Assembly (NCBI GenBank): GCA_032158265.1 | Contig: JAVTIF010000009.1 | Span: 930,001 to 994,000, forward strand | Origin: Bacidia rubella | Taxonomy: Eukaryota > Ascomycota > Lecanoromycetes > Lecanorales > Ramalinaceae | Length of the DNA stretch: 64,000 nucleotides | Reading direction: 5' to 3' | Shown here: piece by piece, positions 45,630 through 58,384 of the stretch | How positions within the stretch are numbered: position 1 is the first letter of the stretch | How the letters are laid out: the number at the start of each line of letters is the position of its first letter | The notes under the pieces: generated by a model | Told to the model about the DNA's origin: nothing | What the model saw: the letters and a program-made list of their open reading frames with translations, nothing else | Database searches by the model: none | Program-made: the position numbers and the translations under genes

Positions 45630-48467
45630 TTAAGATATTAAGCTAAACAAAGCTATTTATCCGATATTTATAAATAATTATCTATTTTGCTATATTAAAG
45701 TTAGTATATATTTTTATTATTTAAATAGATTATTAATATTCTTAAAAGGCAATATAACGCATAATTTAACGCAAAATAGTCTTAATATTTTTATTTGTTT
45801 TCAAGTATTTATAATACTTTATTCATAATAAAAACATATAGATTTTAGTCTATTAAATAATAAATATTTGTTTTATAGCAATATTTTAGCTTTAAAGCAT
45901 ATAAACTTAATAGTATATAAATTATTAAAATGTTTTTAGTTTAATACTAAGAATTAATAATTTAATTAATAATTTAAAATTCGAGATTTTTAGGTTATTA
46001 TTGAAAATAGCAGCTAAATATTAATTATAAGGCGTATTATTAAAGGCTTTATAAGCGGAACGCGATATAATTTATATTTTATAGGAAATATTAAACAATA
46101 GCGAGCAATTTTAATATATTTATATAAATAACTTATATAAAAGCCTATATAATACTAATAAACTATTTTCTAATTTTATGCAAACGAAAATCTTATAACT
46201 ATAAAATAATTTTTTTGAATAGTTAAAATTCTATTTATATAAATCTGAGATAAAACGGAGCCTTAAAGCAATTTATCTAATACCGAACTTAACGCGTTTG
46301 CAAAGGGCTATAATTATATAGTATATATTAAATAAGATATTTTCTTTTAAACTTATTAAAAGAGACTTTTTATTTACTTTTATTTATTTCGATAATTAGC
46401 GCTTTATTAAGATTATCAATGATAAATAATTAATTAAGATTAGTAAATTAATAATTTTAATAAAAATACAAATAGTTTTTCTAGTTTAGCCAGTTTTATA
46501 CTAAAAAATCAAACAGATATTTAATAATAAAAACTATTTTAATTAGATTTTTTAGTAAAAGAGCAATTTATATATAAAAGCATTAAAACTAAGCGCATTT
46601 TATATATTATAACGGATATTAAATTTTTTTATTTTATAAATAAAACTTATAAATATCAAAAATCAAAAAGACAATTTTATTTCTAATTTTAATACTATTA
46701 CTTGTATACTCCATTTATGTATAGAAACTATACTTTAGTTTAAATCGGATAGTTTAAATATAAAAACTTTAAAACTAACCAACTTAGCTATCAAAAACGC
46801 TTTAAATTGCTATTTATTATTAAAAAAAACTTTTTTATAGAAAAAGATTAAAAGTTTAGTATTATTATTTATTAGTTACTAAACTAGCCAATAAAAAATA
46901 AATTGCGTAAATCTTTTTTTAAAAGGAAAGAAAAAATATAAAGCGTTTTCCGCTAAATAGCTTATATTATTCTTTAATTTTTTTTATTAGAGAACGCGAA
47001 GTATACTTTTTTACTAATTTTTTTATTTAAACGCTATTAGAAATAATTAAATAATTAATTACTAAAAGCAATTAAAACTCTCCGTTATTATTGCTAGTAA
47101 TTTTAATATTTAAAAATCTATAGTTATCGAACGAAATAATAGGCAATTTAATTATTAGAAAATTCAAAACGAATTTCTTATTCAAAGAATATTAAAAAAA
47201 AAAATCTATATTTTGATTATAAAAAAACTATAAATAAAAACGGTTTTAAGTTATTTAATGATTTAATTAAAAATAATACTATTAACCTAGATAATCTAAT
47301 AATATAGCTATCTAAAAATATATATTTTAATAAAGTTTATATATTCCGGGCTATTGTATCCGGAATTTTTTTAGCAATGTTATATAAAAATTATTTTTTT
47401 ATATTTATATAAACTTAAGGTATAAATATAAATTAGGTTTTAATATGCTATTAAATAGAGTAAAAAATAATAAATAATAGCAAATCTATTAATTGCTATA
47501 AAAAATATAATAAAGTTAAATATTATAATAATAATAAAAAACCCAGAAAATAAAAATTAACTATAGCTAAGAAATTCTAAGGTTTTTAAAGAATTTTAAA
47601 AATTAAATTAATTATTAATAAGTATTTTTTTAGTAAGCTAAATTGAAATATTATTGACTAATCGAAACTAGACTTTAATTATAGTAAAAAACATAAATAG
47701 AATAATGAGTTTATACTTAGGGGACAATCCGAATCTAAAGAAAATTCTGAATTATCTAAAAAGAAAAAAATGCGCCGCTTAACGAAGAACATAAAGAAAT
47801 CCAAAGGAAGTGGCAAAGAGAAGCTAGAAGCAAAGGAGGAAAAGGCCGGGAAAGAGCTGAAGATTAAGAAGGAAAAGGACGGTTCAAGGAAGAGGCTAAA
47901 GGAAAAGAGCCCTATTAAAGAATCCGATTTTTCGGATATTATCTTTGAACTTCTTAGTATTAAAGCATTAAAAACTAAGAAAAACAAAAAACCTATTTAT
48001 ATAAATAAAGAATAAATATTTTATTATTAGATTATAAAGGAGCTTTTAAAAAAAAAAACTTGCTAAAAAATAAATAATTTTTTTTTTAATTAGCTCTAGA
48101 ATACTTTTATATTAATATAAAATGCTTATTAAACAACTATTATAATATAGTTTTAGTATTTATAAAAAAGCAGAAATTAAAAGCTTATATAAAATATAAA
48201 ATAAAAATCGAAAAGTAAACTAATTATATAAATAAGAATATATTAAAGCTAAAAAAACAATATTTATTAATAGCGAAATATATTGCTAAATACAAGTTTA
48301 ATTATAGTAAATAATTTTTTTTCTAAAAATAATTAGATTTAGAGCTTAATAATACGAAAAGCTTTAATTTTAATAATTAGCTATTTAACTATTAAAGCAT
48401 TAATATTTTAGTTAAAGAAAGCGAAAACAGCAACGAAAATAGCAGTAAAGATAGTGGCAAAAAATAA
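45630..48467 (+). pseudogene. ChrB downstream region: presumed extra ORF with Lys/Glu-rich segment
   Basis: About 2.8 kb follow the chromodomain before the 3' untranslated region. The best-preserved part is an 81-codon open stretch (47770-48015) starting M-R-R-L-T-K-N and rich in Lys, Glu and Arg, ending in K-P-I-Y-I-N-K-E. Further on, L-L-I-A-K-Y-I-A-K-Y and Q-L-D-L-E-L-N-N are shared with ChrA, and the frame closes with D-S-G-K-K-stop at 48465-48467, where ChrA also has a stop. I do not recognise a domain; the charge suggests nucleic-acid binding or a disordered tail. Start and continuity are uncertain. Confidence 0.55.
47770..47960 (+). other. Mutation-poor island inside ChrB
   Basis: Within the downstream region this ~190-bp stretch keeps many G residues and CpGs (GGAAGTGGC, GGCCGGG, GGACGGTTC), while the aligned ChrA segment (about 12880-13080) has A at most of those sites. 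Both flanks are as mutated as the rest. It contains few CpA on the plus strand, which may have limited mutation, but TpG/GpG positions were hit in ChrA and not here. Confidence 0.8.
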
Positions 48468-48912
48468 TTTACTTTTCTATATATATTTTTTATTTCGCAT
48501 TATTCTGAACAAATTATTTTTATAGTATATCCGCTAATATCCTATAAAGTTTTATATTATTGCAAATATATTATTTTTATTATATATATTAATAGCTTAT
48601 TATTTATAGTTTCCTTTATAGTTATCTAGCAATGTTCTATATGATTTATTTAACAGATATGCATTGCAGTTTCTTTTCTATAATATATTATTTATATATA
48701 ATAACTTAATTAATAAATCGCTTTATTTTCGTTTACTAATAATAAATAATTTAACTAATAAACGTTCTTTTTATCCTTTAAATAGCCTTGCTATTATTTA
48801 TTATCTAATTATATTACTAAATAGTTCTATTTAGTTAAATATTTTTGTTTTAGGTAATTGGTTAAATAATAGTACTCAGAGGATTTTATTAATCTCTTCG
48901 GTAAAAGGGATA
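48468..48912 (+). other. ChrB 3' untranslated region with polypurine tract
   Basis: Colinear with ChrA 13604-14048. It ends GGTAAAAGGGATA (48900-48912) against the 3' LTR, a better-preserved polypurine tract than that of ChrA. Confidence 0.72.
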
Positions 48913-49069
48913 TATTATAGTTTAACTAATTATTAGATAGTTAGTTATCGGATGCTTAGCAACTGATTATATATAATTATTTTCAGTTTATTAGTTATTA
49001 ATTAATCTATTTACTATTAATTAAACGTTATAATTCTGTCCTTTATTCTTTTAACCGCGATTCGTTGCA
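48913..49069 (+). repeat. ChrB 3' LTR (157 bp)
   Basis: A direct repeat of 31397-31553. It starts TATTATAG (from TGTTACGG) and ends GATTCGTTGCA, the only one of the four family LTRs with an intact CA terminus. Confidence 0.95.
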
Positions 49070-49074
49070 ATAAT
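49070..49074. repeat. Target-site duplication of ChrB, right copy (ATAAT)
   Basis: An exact copy of 31392-31396. The locus that received ChrB continues with TCTTGACATT. Confidence 0.9.
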
Positions 49075-51029
49075 TCTTGACATTATCTTTACCTATATTT
49101 ATACTTTATTATGTATTCCCTTATTAAGAATACCTTAAGAATATACTTAATAAAGATATTTATTTAATTTAGTCTTTATTCTCCTTCTTAAGGCTTAGCT
49201 TTCCTTTTAATAATAATAAAAATAAAACTATACTTTATTTAGCCTTATTATTTATTTAAAATTTATAAAAATTTAATAATAAAAGATTATTTAATTTCTT
49301 ATTAAAGTTAACAATAGCTTTAGCAAATAATCTAATTTTATTAATATTATAAATCTAAGTTAAAGGAAAAATAACTAAATCTATATATAATAAATTTTTA
49401 TTTAAAGAAGATATTATTTTAATTATAATAGTTAATAATAATCTAGCTATTAAGTTACTATAAGCTAAGGAGCTCCTTTATATATATAGTTTTGTTTTTC
49501 TAGCAATAAACGCTAGAATTAAATAATATAATATAATAGCATTTATTGTTAATTATAAATAATTATTAATATATTTTTAAAAGAATTCTAATAAATAACT
49601 TTTTATAGCCTTAATTTAATAAGCTAAAGTAATTATTTCCTTATTAAGCTTTGGTCTTTTAATAGTTTCTGAAAAATTTAACTTATATATTTAAATATTT
49701 TTATAAAGAAGAAATAATATATTCTTAAAAGGTTAAATAAATTAATATTTATTATTAAAAATCTCTTAAATATAAGAATAATATTAAATATTATTTCCTT
49801 ATTTAAGCCTTAATAAGCTAAATAAATCTAAGATCTTAAATTATAATATTTTAAGATTAATCTTTGCTTAATTAAGGTATAAATGAAGGTAATAAGGTAA
49901 TTCCTATAATTAAATGCTATAAATATAGTTTAAAAGCAATTCTTAAATAATTTTATTATAAGCTATAATATTAATATAAGTATTATATTTTATATATTTA
50001 ATACTACTATAGCTTTAGCTCTTTTTATATTATTTAATAAAAGAGGTTTATTTATAGTTTATTATTCTCTTATAAGGAGTCTCTTTTTAGCATAAATATA
50101 TTTATAATAATATAATATCCTCTTAAAGCAATAATTATTAAAGTAAGATTAATATAAATAATAATTTACTAAGTTAATTAAAGGGCTAATTATAGTGCTT
50201 AAGAAAGAAATTAGGTATTATCCCTTTTTAATTATAATTCTGGGAAAATAATTGGTTATAAGATGTCAGATTTATTATTAATAAGGGAGAAGTAATTTAT
50301 TGAAATATTTGCTAAATATCTATAATATATAAAAGGTATATTTCCTTTTAAGATATTAATAAGAATAAGGTAGCTATTAACTATTGCAATAATAATAAGA
50401 TAAAATAACTAAGATAATTTTATCCAATAATACTTAATATTAGCTACTTTAAGAGCATAAAATTAATAAGTAAGTTTAATAACTTTTTCAGGTAATTCCA
50501 GTTTATTAATATTTAGCTTTGCTTATTTGCTATTTATATATAAAGTTTTATAATTATTAAGTTATAAAATAACCTAACTTTTTTATATCTATATAAAGGT
50601 TTATTCCTTTTCTTCTTAGTAGCTAAGTAATAAAATTGCTTATAGCTAATAATTAAAAGTAAATAATAAATAATAAAGAACTATAAAATCTAATATAGCA
50701 AGGTTCTATTAAATCCTAAATATCTATATAAATAAAATAATTAATATCTTTTAATAAATTAAGTTAATACAGAAGGAGCTTAATACTTATAGTAAAGGAC
50801 TTAATAATATTAGCTTAAAAAAGAGCAACTAATATATTGCTTTTATAAAAGTCTTTACTCTTACAAAAGTACATTAGTAGCATATTACTACTATATATTA
50901 AGAATAGCATATAAAGCAAAAGCAAAATAATTTCATTTTATTTAAATAGTAGTATGAATAATATTGTATTCTAGTTACTTGACGAATTATATATAGAAGG
51001 AGAAGTGGTGCCAAGACTATATCCTTGAC
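49075..51029. other. Unclassified CpG-poor DNA right of ChrB
   Basis: This was contiguous with 31391 before ChrB inserted. CpG is nearly absent until about 50990. The stretch starts near TTGACATT (49077) and ends near TTGACATTAAC (51026), so both edges look alike. This could mean two related LTR ends facing the same way, but the intervening sequences match only weakly. Long conceptual minus-strand frames exist between 50700 and 49900 but have no recognisable family. Confidence 0.4.
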
Positions 51030-54000
51030 ATTAACATCTTTAATTTATTTTTAAAGCATCTTTAATATTATATTAATCTTAAAGCTAACTTTAAGTATAA
51101 ATTTAAATACTCTATTTTAAGTTATTTTAATTAAATTAGCTTTTATATACAAAGAAACCCGTTTAATACTTAATTATTAAGTTATCTTTAATTTAATATT
51201 TAAAACTTTATTAATTGATTAATTATTTTTAATATTTATTTATTTTTAAACTTTTAATATAATTATAAGCTTTAATATAGATAAGCTTTTTAATCAAGCA
51301 ATTTTAGTCTTTAAGCCTTTTTTAAATTATAAAAAATTAATACTAAATATTTAAATAATATTAGATTTTATTAATAAATATATTAATAATTTCTTTTTTA
51401 ACTTAATAACTTAATATGTAAATAATAAAGGTAAAAAAGAAGTAAAAAAGAATAAAATTAAGATAATTATCTAGAAAAAGTTAGCTAAGCTAAATATAAA
51501 TAAAGAGATATTTTAGAAAATAATTAATTTTAAAGAAAATAATAATAAAGAAAGATTTAAGAATAAAAAAAGCAAAGGTAAATAAAGGGGGGGGAAAATT
51601 AAGCAAGAAAAGTATATTTATATTTTAAGTTAAGAAAATAAGCATAAAAAGGCTAAGAATTTAGAAGCTTAAATTAAACAATACTTTCATTAATAATATA
51701 TTCTTTATTTATCTCTTCTTCTATTTTAATATATATTATTAATTTAATATTTAAGGTTTAAAGCTTATTAATATTAGCTATATTAGATAAAGTAATCGAT
51801 TTATAAACTTTAATATTAGCTTTATTAATATTATATTTCTTTAATATAAACTTAGATTATCTATTTTATTAATAATAGTATATTTATAAGGTAACTTTTT
51901 TAATAATCTTATTAAGTTAAAAAGTATATTAATAGTTAGCTTAATATCCAAAAATACTATAAAAGAAAATTATTTAAATATTTAAAGATTAATTTACTTA
52001 AAATTATTATAATAATAATTAAAAGAAATTAATTTTTATTATTTTAAAATAAGCTATTAAGATTATTCTTAAATATGAAAAATTTAATAAAAAAAGATTA
52101 TTAGTTAGTTTTAATAATTTCTAATAACTAATATTTAGAATAATATAAATTTTATATTTAAAGATTTTATTTTTTATATTGCTTATTATTATATAAAAGA
52201 AGAAAATTATTTTAAATATTAAATAAAGACAAAAACAAGTATAATATATATTTTAAAATAAATTGTTAAAAAATAATTATAGTATTAAAAGAAAGCTATA
52301 ATTTTAAGTAACTGTTTAATTTATTAGTTTAAAAGAATAAAACAAAGGATATATAATTAATTAATAAACTAAAATTTATTATTTTAATACATTATTATAA
52401 TAAATTTAATTTCTTAGAAAGCTATAATTATAAATAGTAAAAGGATTTTAATAATATTAATATAAGTTTTAAATTAAACTATAAACAAAAACTTAATTAT
52501 AAATTTTTAGTTTATAAATAAATTAATAGATAATAATTTATTAGTAGATAAATAAATTATAATAAATATAAAACTGCTTATAAGAAACCTATATTATTAA
52601 TAAATAATAACATAAAAACTAAACTATATATATTAAATTTTTCAATTTTTTAATTCAATTAATATATTAATAATAAATATAATAATAATAGCAGGTAAAT
52701 AAGCTTATATATAAATTTAATATTTTATATTTCTTTTATTAAGTTTTATTAAATCATTATTTTATTATATTTTATATTAAAGGTTATAATTATTCTTTAA
52801 ATAAAAAAGAATTTATTAAATATTTACTTATTAAGCTTTAGTAATATTATATTTAACTTTAATATAACTAAATATAAATTAACTATAAAAAACAAATTAT
52901 TATACTTTTTTATTATTTATATATATAAGTAAATAGTTATTAAGTTTTTATATAAATATAAAACTTTTAAGAGAATGTAATTATTTATTATTTTTCCTTT
53001 TATTTGCTTTTTTAATTATATTTAATATAATTAAACTTTATAAAAGAATATTATAAACTTTTATTCTTAAAATTATAAAAGAATTATACTATAATAGCGC
53101 TATAAGATTTATAAAAAGAATTATTAAACTAAAAGGAATATAAATATATATATAGTAAAATATTATAAGATATTATATTTTTAGCTGCTAAATTATTTAA
53201 TATATAGTAATAATACTATTGCTTATTAATATATTTAATAACTAGACTAAAAAATAAAAAATAATAACTATATTTTTCATATAGTATATATTCTTTTTTA
53301 AAAAGAAAGCTTAATTAAATACCTTTTTAGAATTAAATATATTATTAATTAACACTAAATATAAGCAATTAAATAATAATAAAATAGTATATAAAATAAA
53401 TAAAATAATAAGGAATACTCAATAAAAAAGGCTTTATTATCTTTAAATAAAGTTTAAATTAATATTATATATTTTTTAATTAATAATATAAATACTAATA
53501 AATAATTTAAACAAGTAATTTAGCTTATAAATAGAAAATAAAAATTTAATGTAAAGAAATATTAATACCTTTTTTATACTAAATATTCTAAAGCAAATAT
53601 ATAGATAATTCTGCTTTAAAAATAGTATTATATTAAAATAATATTTATAGTAAATAGATATAGATATTATATAAAATAATTAAAATAATTAAAGTATTAT
53701 AATAAATTTATTAAAGTTTAAACAATTAATATATATATATTATATTATTAAAATATTCTTAGTATAATTAGTTTTCTCTTAGGCTATATATTATTTACTA
53801 AAAATATAGTTTATATGCTAATTTAATAATATTAAATTAGTGATTTAAACATGCTTAAGAATAAACCTTATTAATAACTATATATTAATATTTAAAATAG
53901 CTAATAATAATAAAATATCTAGTAAAAGCTATTTTAAAGAATAATTATTATATTGTATTATTTTAATTTAGATATTATTGCTTTAATAATATTATTAAGA

Positions 54001-57000
54001 GATATATTATTATAGCTTATTTACTTTTTAATTAAAAATCTTAATAATAAATTTTGTTATTCATATAAATAATTAAACTAAGTTTTACTAAAATTATTAC
54101 TTTAATTAAGGTATAGAAAAGAAAACAAGGTATTTATTTATTATTAAATAATATAAATTATTATAAATTATAAGTTGTTTTAACTATGCCTATAATTAAA
54201 TTTAAAAAACAATATATATATATAAAATTAGTACTATTTATAATATTAAAAATAGCTAAAAAGCAAAAAATAAATTCTATTTATATTAATTCTTTAAAAT
54301 ATTAATATTTTCTAATCTTTATTAATATAATAATAGATTATAAAAAGCAAATCTTAATTATTGATACTAAATCCCTTAAAGAATATTTAATTTATCTTAA
54401 GCCTTAAAATAAATAAAAAATATTAATTTAATAATAATATGAAAATACTTATAAATAATATGATTATTCTAAGAATAATTAAAATATAAATTAAAAAATA
54501 TATACTTTTAAGAAGAGGTATAATATAGATATATTACATAAGAAAAAGGTTAAAAGAAACGAAAATTTTATATATATAAATATTTATTAAAGAATATTTA
54601 TAGATATTCTTTATTAATTTTATAAAGATATTATAATATATATATTAAATATAATTAAAAGAATAATTTTAAAATTAAAGAAATAAATAAATTCTTTTAT
54701 AGAATAGATAAAAGGCAAAACTTTAATTAATATATTATTAAATAAAGCTTTTAAATAAGTATTTTTATTACTTAATATTAAAATATTTTAAAACTTTTTA
54801 AATATTAAGCAATAAAGTAGCTATAAATATAAAAATATAAAAAAGCAATTAATGCTTACTATTATACTTTTATTTCTAAGAAATATAAATATATTATATT
54901 TAACTTTATTATTTTAATATAAGATTAATTATATATTAATAATTCTTTAAATTACATAAAAGCTATTCTTTATTAAATTAAAAAAACAAGTAAGCCTTTA
55001 AAAAAATATTACTTAAATAAAAAAACAGCTATTTAATTTTAAATTTCTAAAATAGCATATTATATTATATTATATAGATTATATCTAGAATTTTAGTTTT
55101 ATTATATTTCTTTTAATAGAAGTAAAAAAAGCATAATATATTATAAAATTAAAATTATTTTTAAAAAACAAATAAATATTATAATTTTGAAATCTAGATA
55201 TTAAAATAAAATATAATTAATATTAATATATAAATAGTAGCAGATATTATAAAATTATTAAAAAAAAGGTAATTTATATAATTTAATTATAAAGAATAAA
55301 TTTATGTAAATTCTATAAAAAGAATAATTTAAATTAATAAATAATATTAATAAATAAATAAAAAGTAAATAAATAAACTTGAATAAAAGTTTAGTTTTAA
55401 TTTTAAGTATTAATGATTTATATAGCTAATAAAAATAAAGCTAAATATATTTTTATTAGATTTATTTATTAAGTTTATAAAATAAGAATAGCTAAAGAAA
55501 ATTAATTATTTTTAGCTAAATTCAAATAAAAAAAGATATAAATTAAATTATTAAAAGTTTAAAAGAAACTCTTATTTGCTTTTATATTAATATTTTAATA
55601 TAGAAAGATATTATATACTTAATAATTAAATTATATACTATAAAGAAACATAAATCTATATATATATATTAAATTATTAATATAGCAATTAATAGCAATA
55701 AAATTTTATTTTATTTTTATAGCTTATAAGTAGAATAAAATAGCTATTTAAAAATACTTTCTAAAATAATAAATAAATTATTTATTTATAGTTAATATTT
55801 ATTACAATAGATTTTAATTAGTATAATAATAGTAAATTATATTTGTATTATAAAATAATAAAACTAAAAGAATATAAACCTAAAAATAATAAAAGCAAAA
55901 AAGTAGATTCTAGCCTTTAATATATTAATATTTAGAGTATAACTTATAAAATATATATAATACTAAAAAGCTCTAAATTTAGTATATATTATATTAATAA
56001 TTATATAGATTAGTAGCACTTTAATATATTTTATAACTTTAATTTTATTAGAAATAATAAAAAGTTTACTAAAACTATTTTTAATAAGTATATTATTTTA
56101 TTATTTAAGGCTTTTAAATAAACAATAATATAAATAAGAAAACTAAATAGCATATAATTATATTTAATATTAAAGGCTGCTTAATATTAATATTAGCTAT
56201 AAGCTTGCATATCTTTAAATATTATAAAAATATATATATAATTAAATTTAAATAATTATTTACTAAAAAGAATAATTTTTATATTGTTTATTAAAGTAAC
56301 TTTAATTATTTTTGTTAAATTTCTAAGTTATATATTAAGGAATATTTATTAAATTTACTTTTATTAAGTAAATTATATTAATTATAATAGCAAAATCTAA
56401 ATATATTAAATAAGATAAAAATGCTAAAAAGCATAAGTATATCTTTTGTATTTTTATTAATTATAATAATAAAGTTTAAATATATTAAATAAAAGGAAAA
56501 TACTAAAAAATATAAGTTTTCTCTCTTTAAAATTGAATTACTTAAATTGTTAATAAACCTTAAATTTAATATAATTATTATACCTTTATTATTATTTAAA
56601 TATATAAAAAAAGAGCTTAAAATTCTTATTAAATTAAAAAAAGAAATACCTAACTTTTTAGTTATTAAATATACTTTTAATAATATTTTAAAGTAGATGT
56701 AAAGCTAACAAATTATAAGTTTATTTTTAATATTATTATTATTTTATTAATTAATATAAATAATAAATTATTTTATATTTATTATAGTTCTTTTTATTAA
56801 TTATTTAAGTCTTTTATAGACCCGCTTAATATATTAAAAATAAAAGTAATTAAGCTTAAGATTCTAGGTATTACTTGTTACTTTAATTATAAATAGAATA
56901 CTATATTCTTTCTTAATAAAATATTAATAAATTTAGCTATATAAATTATTAGCTTTATTTAAATAAATTTTTCTTTATTTGCAAAAAATATATAAATATT

Positions 57001-58081
57001 TAATAGCTTATAATTATTTTTATTTATTAATTTATAATAAAATATAAATTTATTTGCCTTATAATAAATACATTAATAATATTATTTTTTAAGTATAAGA
57101 CTAATAAAGTATTTTTTAATACTAATATTATAATAAAATTTTAGTATAAAAATATAAGTATAATTCTTTTACTTTAAACTTTTTCTTATACTTTATACTT
57201 ATAATTATAACTTTAATAATCTTTTAAAGTATTTTTTAATAGTATTTATAAAAGGTTTAATTATAGAATTATATTGTATAAAAATAAATAAGTTTAATAA
57301 TAGAACTAAATTTAATAAATATTATTATAATTTCTATATTAATAATACTATTAATTTACTGCTTATTAATTGTTAATAAAATAAAAAGCAATAATTTTAA
57401 GTAAAATAATATAGTAAAAAAGCATTAATAGTAATATAATTTAAGTTATTTAATTGCTTTATCTTTTAATTTATAGAATTATATTTAATTTAATATTTAT
57501 TATATTTTATTCATTATACTATATTATTTTAAGTTTTATAAAAAATCTTTTATTTATGATATTTATATCTCATTAATATTTAAACTTTTGCTTTTAAAAT
57601 ATCTTATAAAGTTCTAAATATAGAAACCCCTTTTTAATTAAATACGTTATATTAAGATAATTATTATAAGATAAATAACAATAAAAGCTATATTAAAGAA
57701 TAAAAATATAATATAAAGAGCTAATAAGAAGTAAGTTTATATTAAGTATATAACTCTTTTTATTATAAATAGATAAATAAATAGTATATTAAAAATAAAT
57801 AATATAATAAATATTAAACTATATATAATATATTAACTTATTAATAAAAAAAGACTTGTATCAAATAAAACTATTTATAGTACTTAATTATACTAAAAGG
57901 CAAATAATATAATATTAAATATCTTTAAATAGTATTTAGAAATAGTTAAACTAAAAATATAATTAAGTCTTTTTATACTTAGCTCCTTTATAATATAAAA
58001 GAGATATAATACACTTATTTTGCTTAATATACTTAAATAAATAAAATAATATTTTTATTTTTATTTTATATTCTTTAGAAT
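51030..58081. other. Seven kb of unclassified degenerate DNA
   Basis: AT-rich, stop-dense and almost free of CpG. The only compositional landmarks are a purine-rich, Lys-codon-rich stretch at 51420-51680 with a run of eight Gs at 51587-51594, and a few isolated CpGs (51168, 51794, 53097, 54559, 56823). I looked for RT (Y-x-D-D or N-N derivatives), integrase and protease motifs on both strands and could not establish any. It is probably one or more old, heavily mutated transposons. It ends where GyL begins. Confidence 0.4.
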
Positions 58082-58318
58082 TGTCATGGTGTGAGAGCAA
58101 GACTATAGCATACGTACTAAGAATAATATTCGCTTATAGCCAGCGCTTATTTTATTAGGCTTAGCGCCAAGTATATATTGTAATCTAAGATTAGACGACT
58201 TTTATCTGATTTTTATAGATAGAATTCTAATATATTTTTATTACTTTACTTTAAAACTCTAATACAATTCTATTTATCCTAAGTTAAGCAGTTAGCCTCT
58301 TATCTACGTAACAATTGC
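58082..58318 (+). repeat. GyL 5' LTR (3' border uncertain)
   Basis: It starts TGTCATGGTGTGAGAGC. Without the second LTR the end cannot be proved; CTACGTAACA (58313) or ATTGCA (58318) are candidate CA termini. The sequence is CpG-bearing and clearly less mutated than the DNA to its left. Confidence 0.6.
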
Positions 58319-58384
58319 AGCTATATAAGCGTACTATAGAAGAACGGCATAGCTAGGCTAAGCGCGCTATAATAAGGTTTAATT

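Larger units (their letters stand above)
31397..49069 (+). mobile_element. ChrB: second copy of the ChrA chromovirus family, split by CopN
   Basis: 157-bp LTRs (31397-31553, 48913-49069) and ATAAT duplications bracket this element. Without the 6.5-kb Copia insertion it is about 11.15 kb, nearly the same as ChrA, and aligns with it throughout: protease near 41.9 kb, RT near 43 kb, integrase near 44.7 kb, chromodomain near 45.45 kb, downstream region to 48467. Its right LTR preserves the ancestral GTTGCA end. One internal 25-bp tandem duplication (41309-41358) is absent from ChrA. The copy is dead, but an island at 47770-47960 is hardly mutated. Confidence 0.95.

Noticed and set aside
47679..47987. 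A 102-codon open stretch on the minus strand, the longest in the window
   Set aside because: It is the antisense of the Lys/Glu-rich segment of ChrB. Poly-Phe/Leu/Ser content is just the complement of AAG/GAA-rich sense codons, and ChrA does not support it.
49075..51029. A complete small LTR element with matching TTGACA ends
   Set aside because: The two edges share only short words; no convincing equal-length LTR pair or target duplication was found. Kept only as a weak lead.
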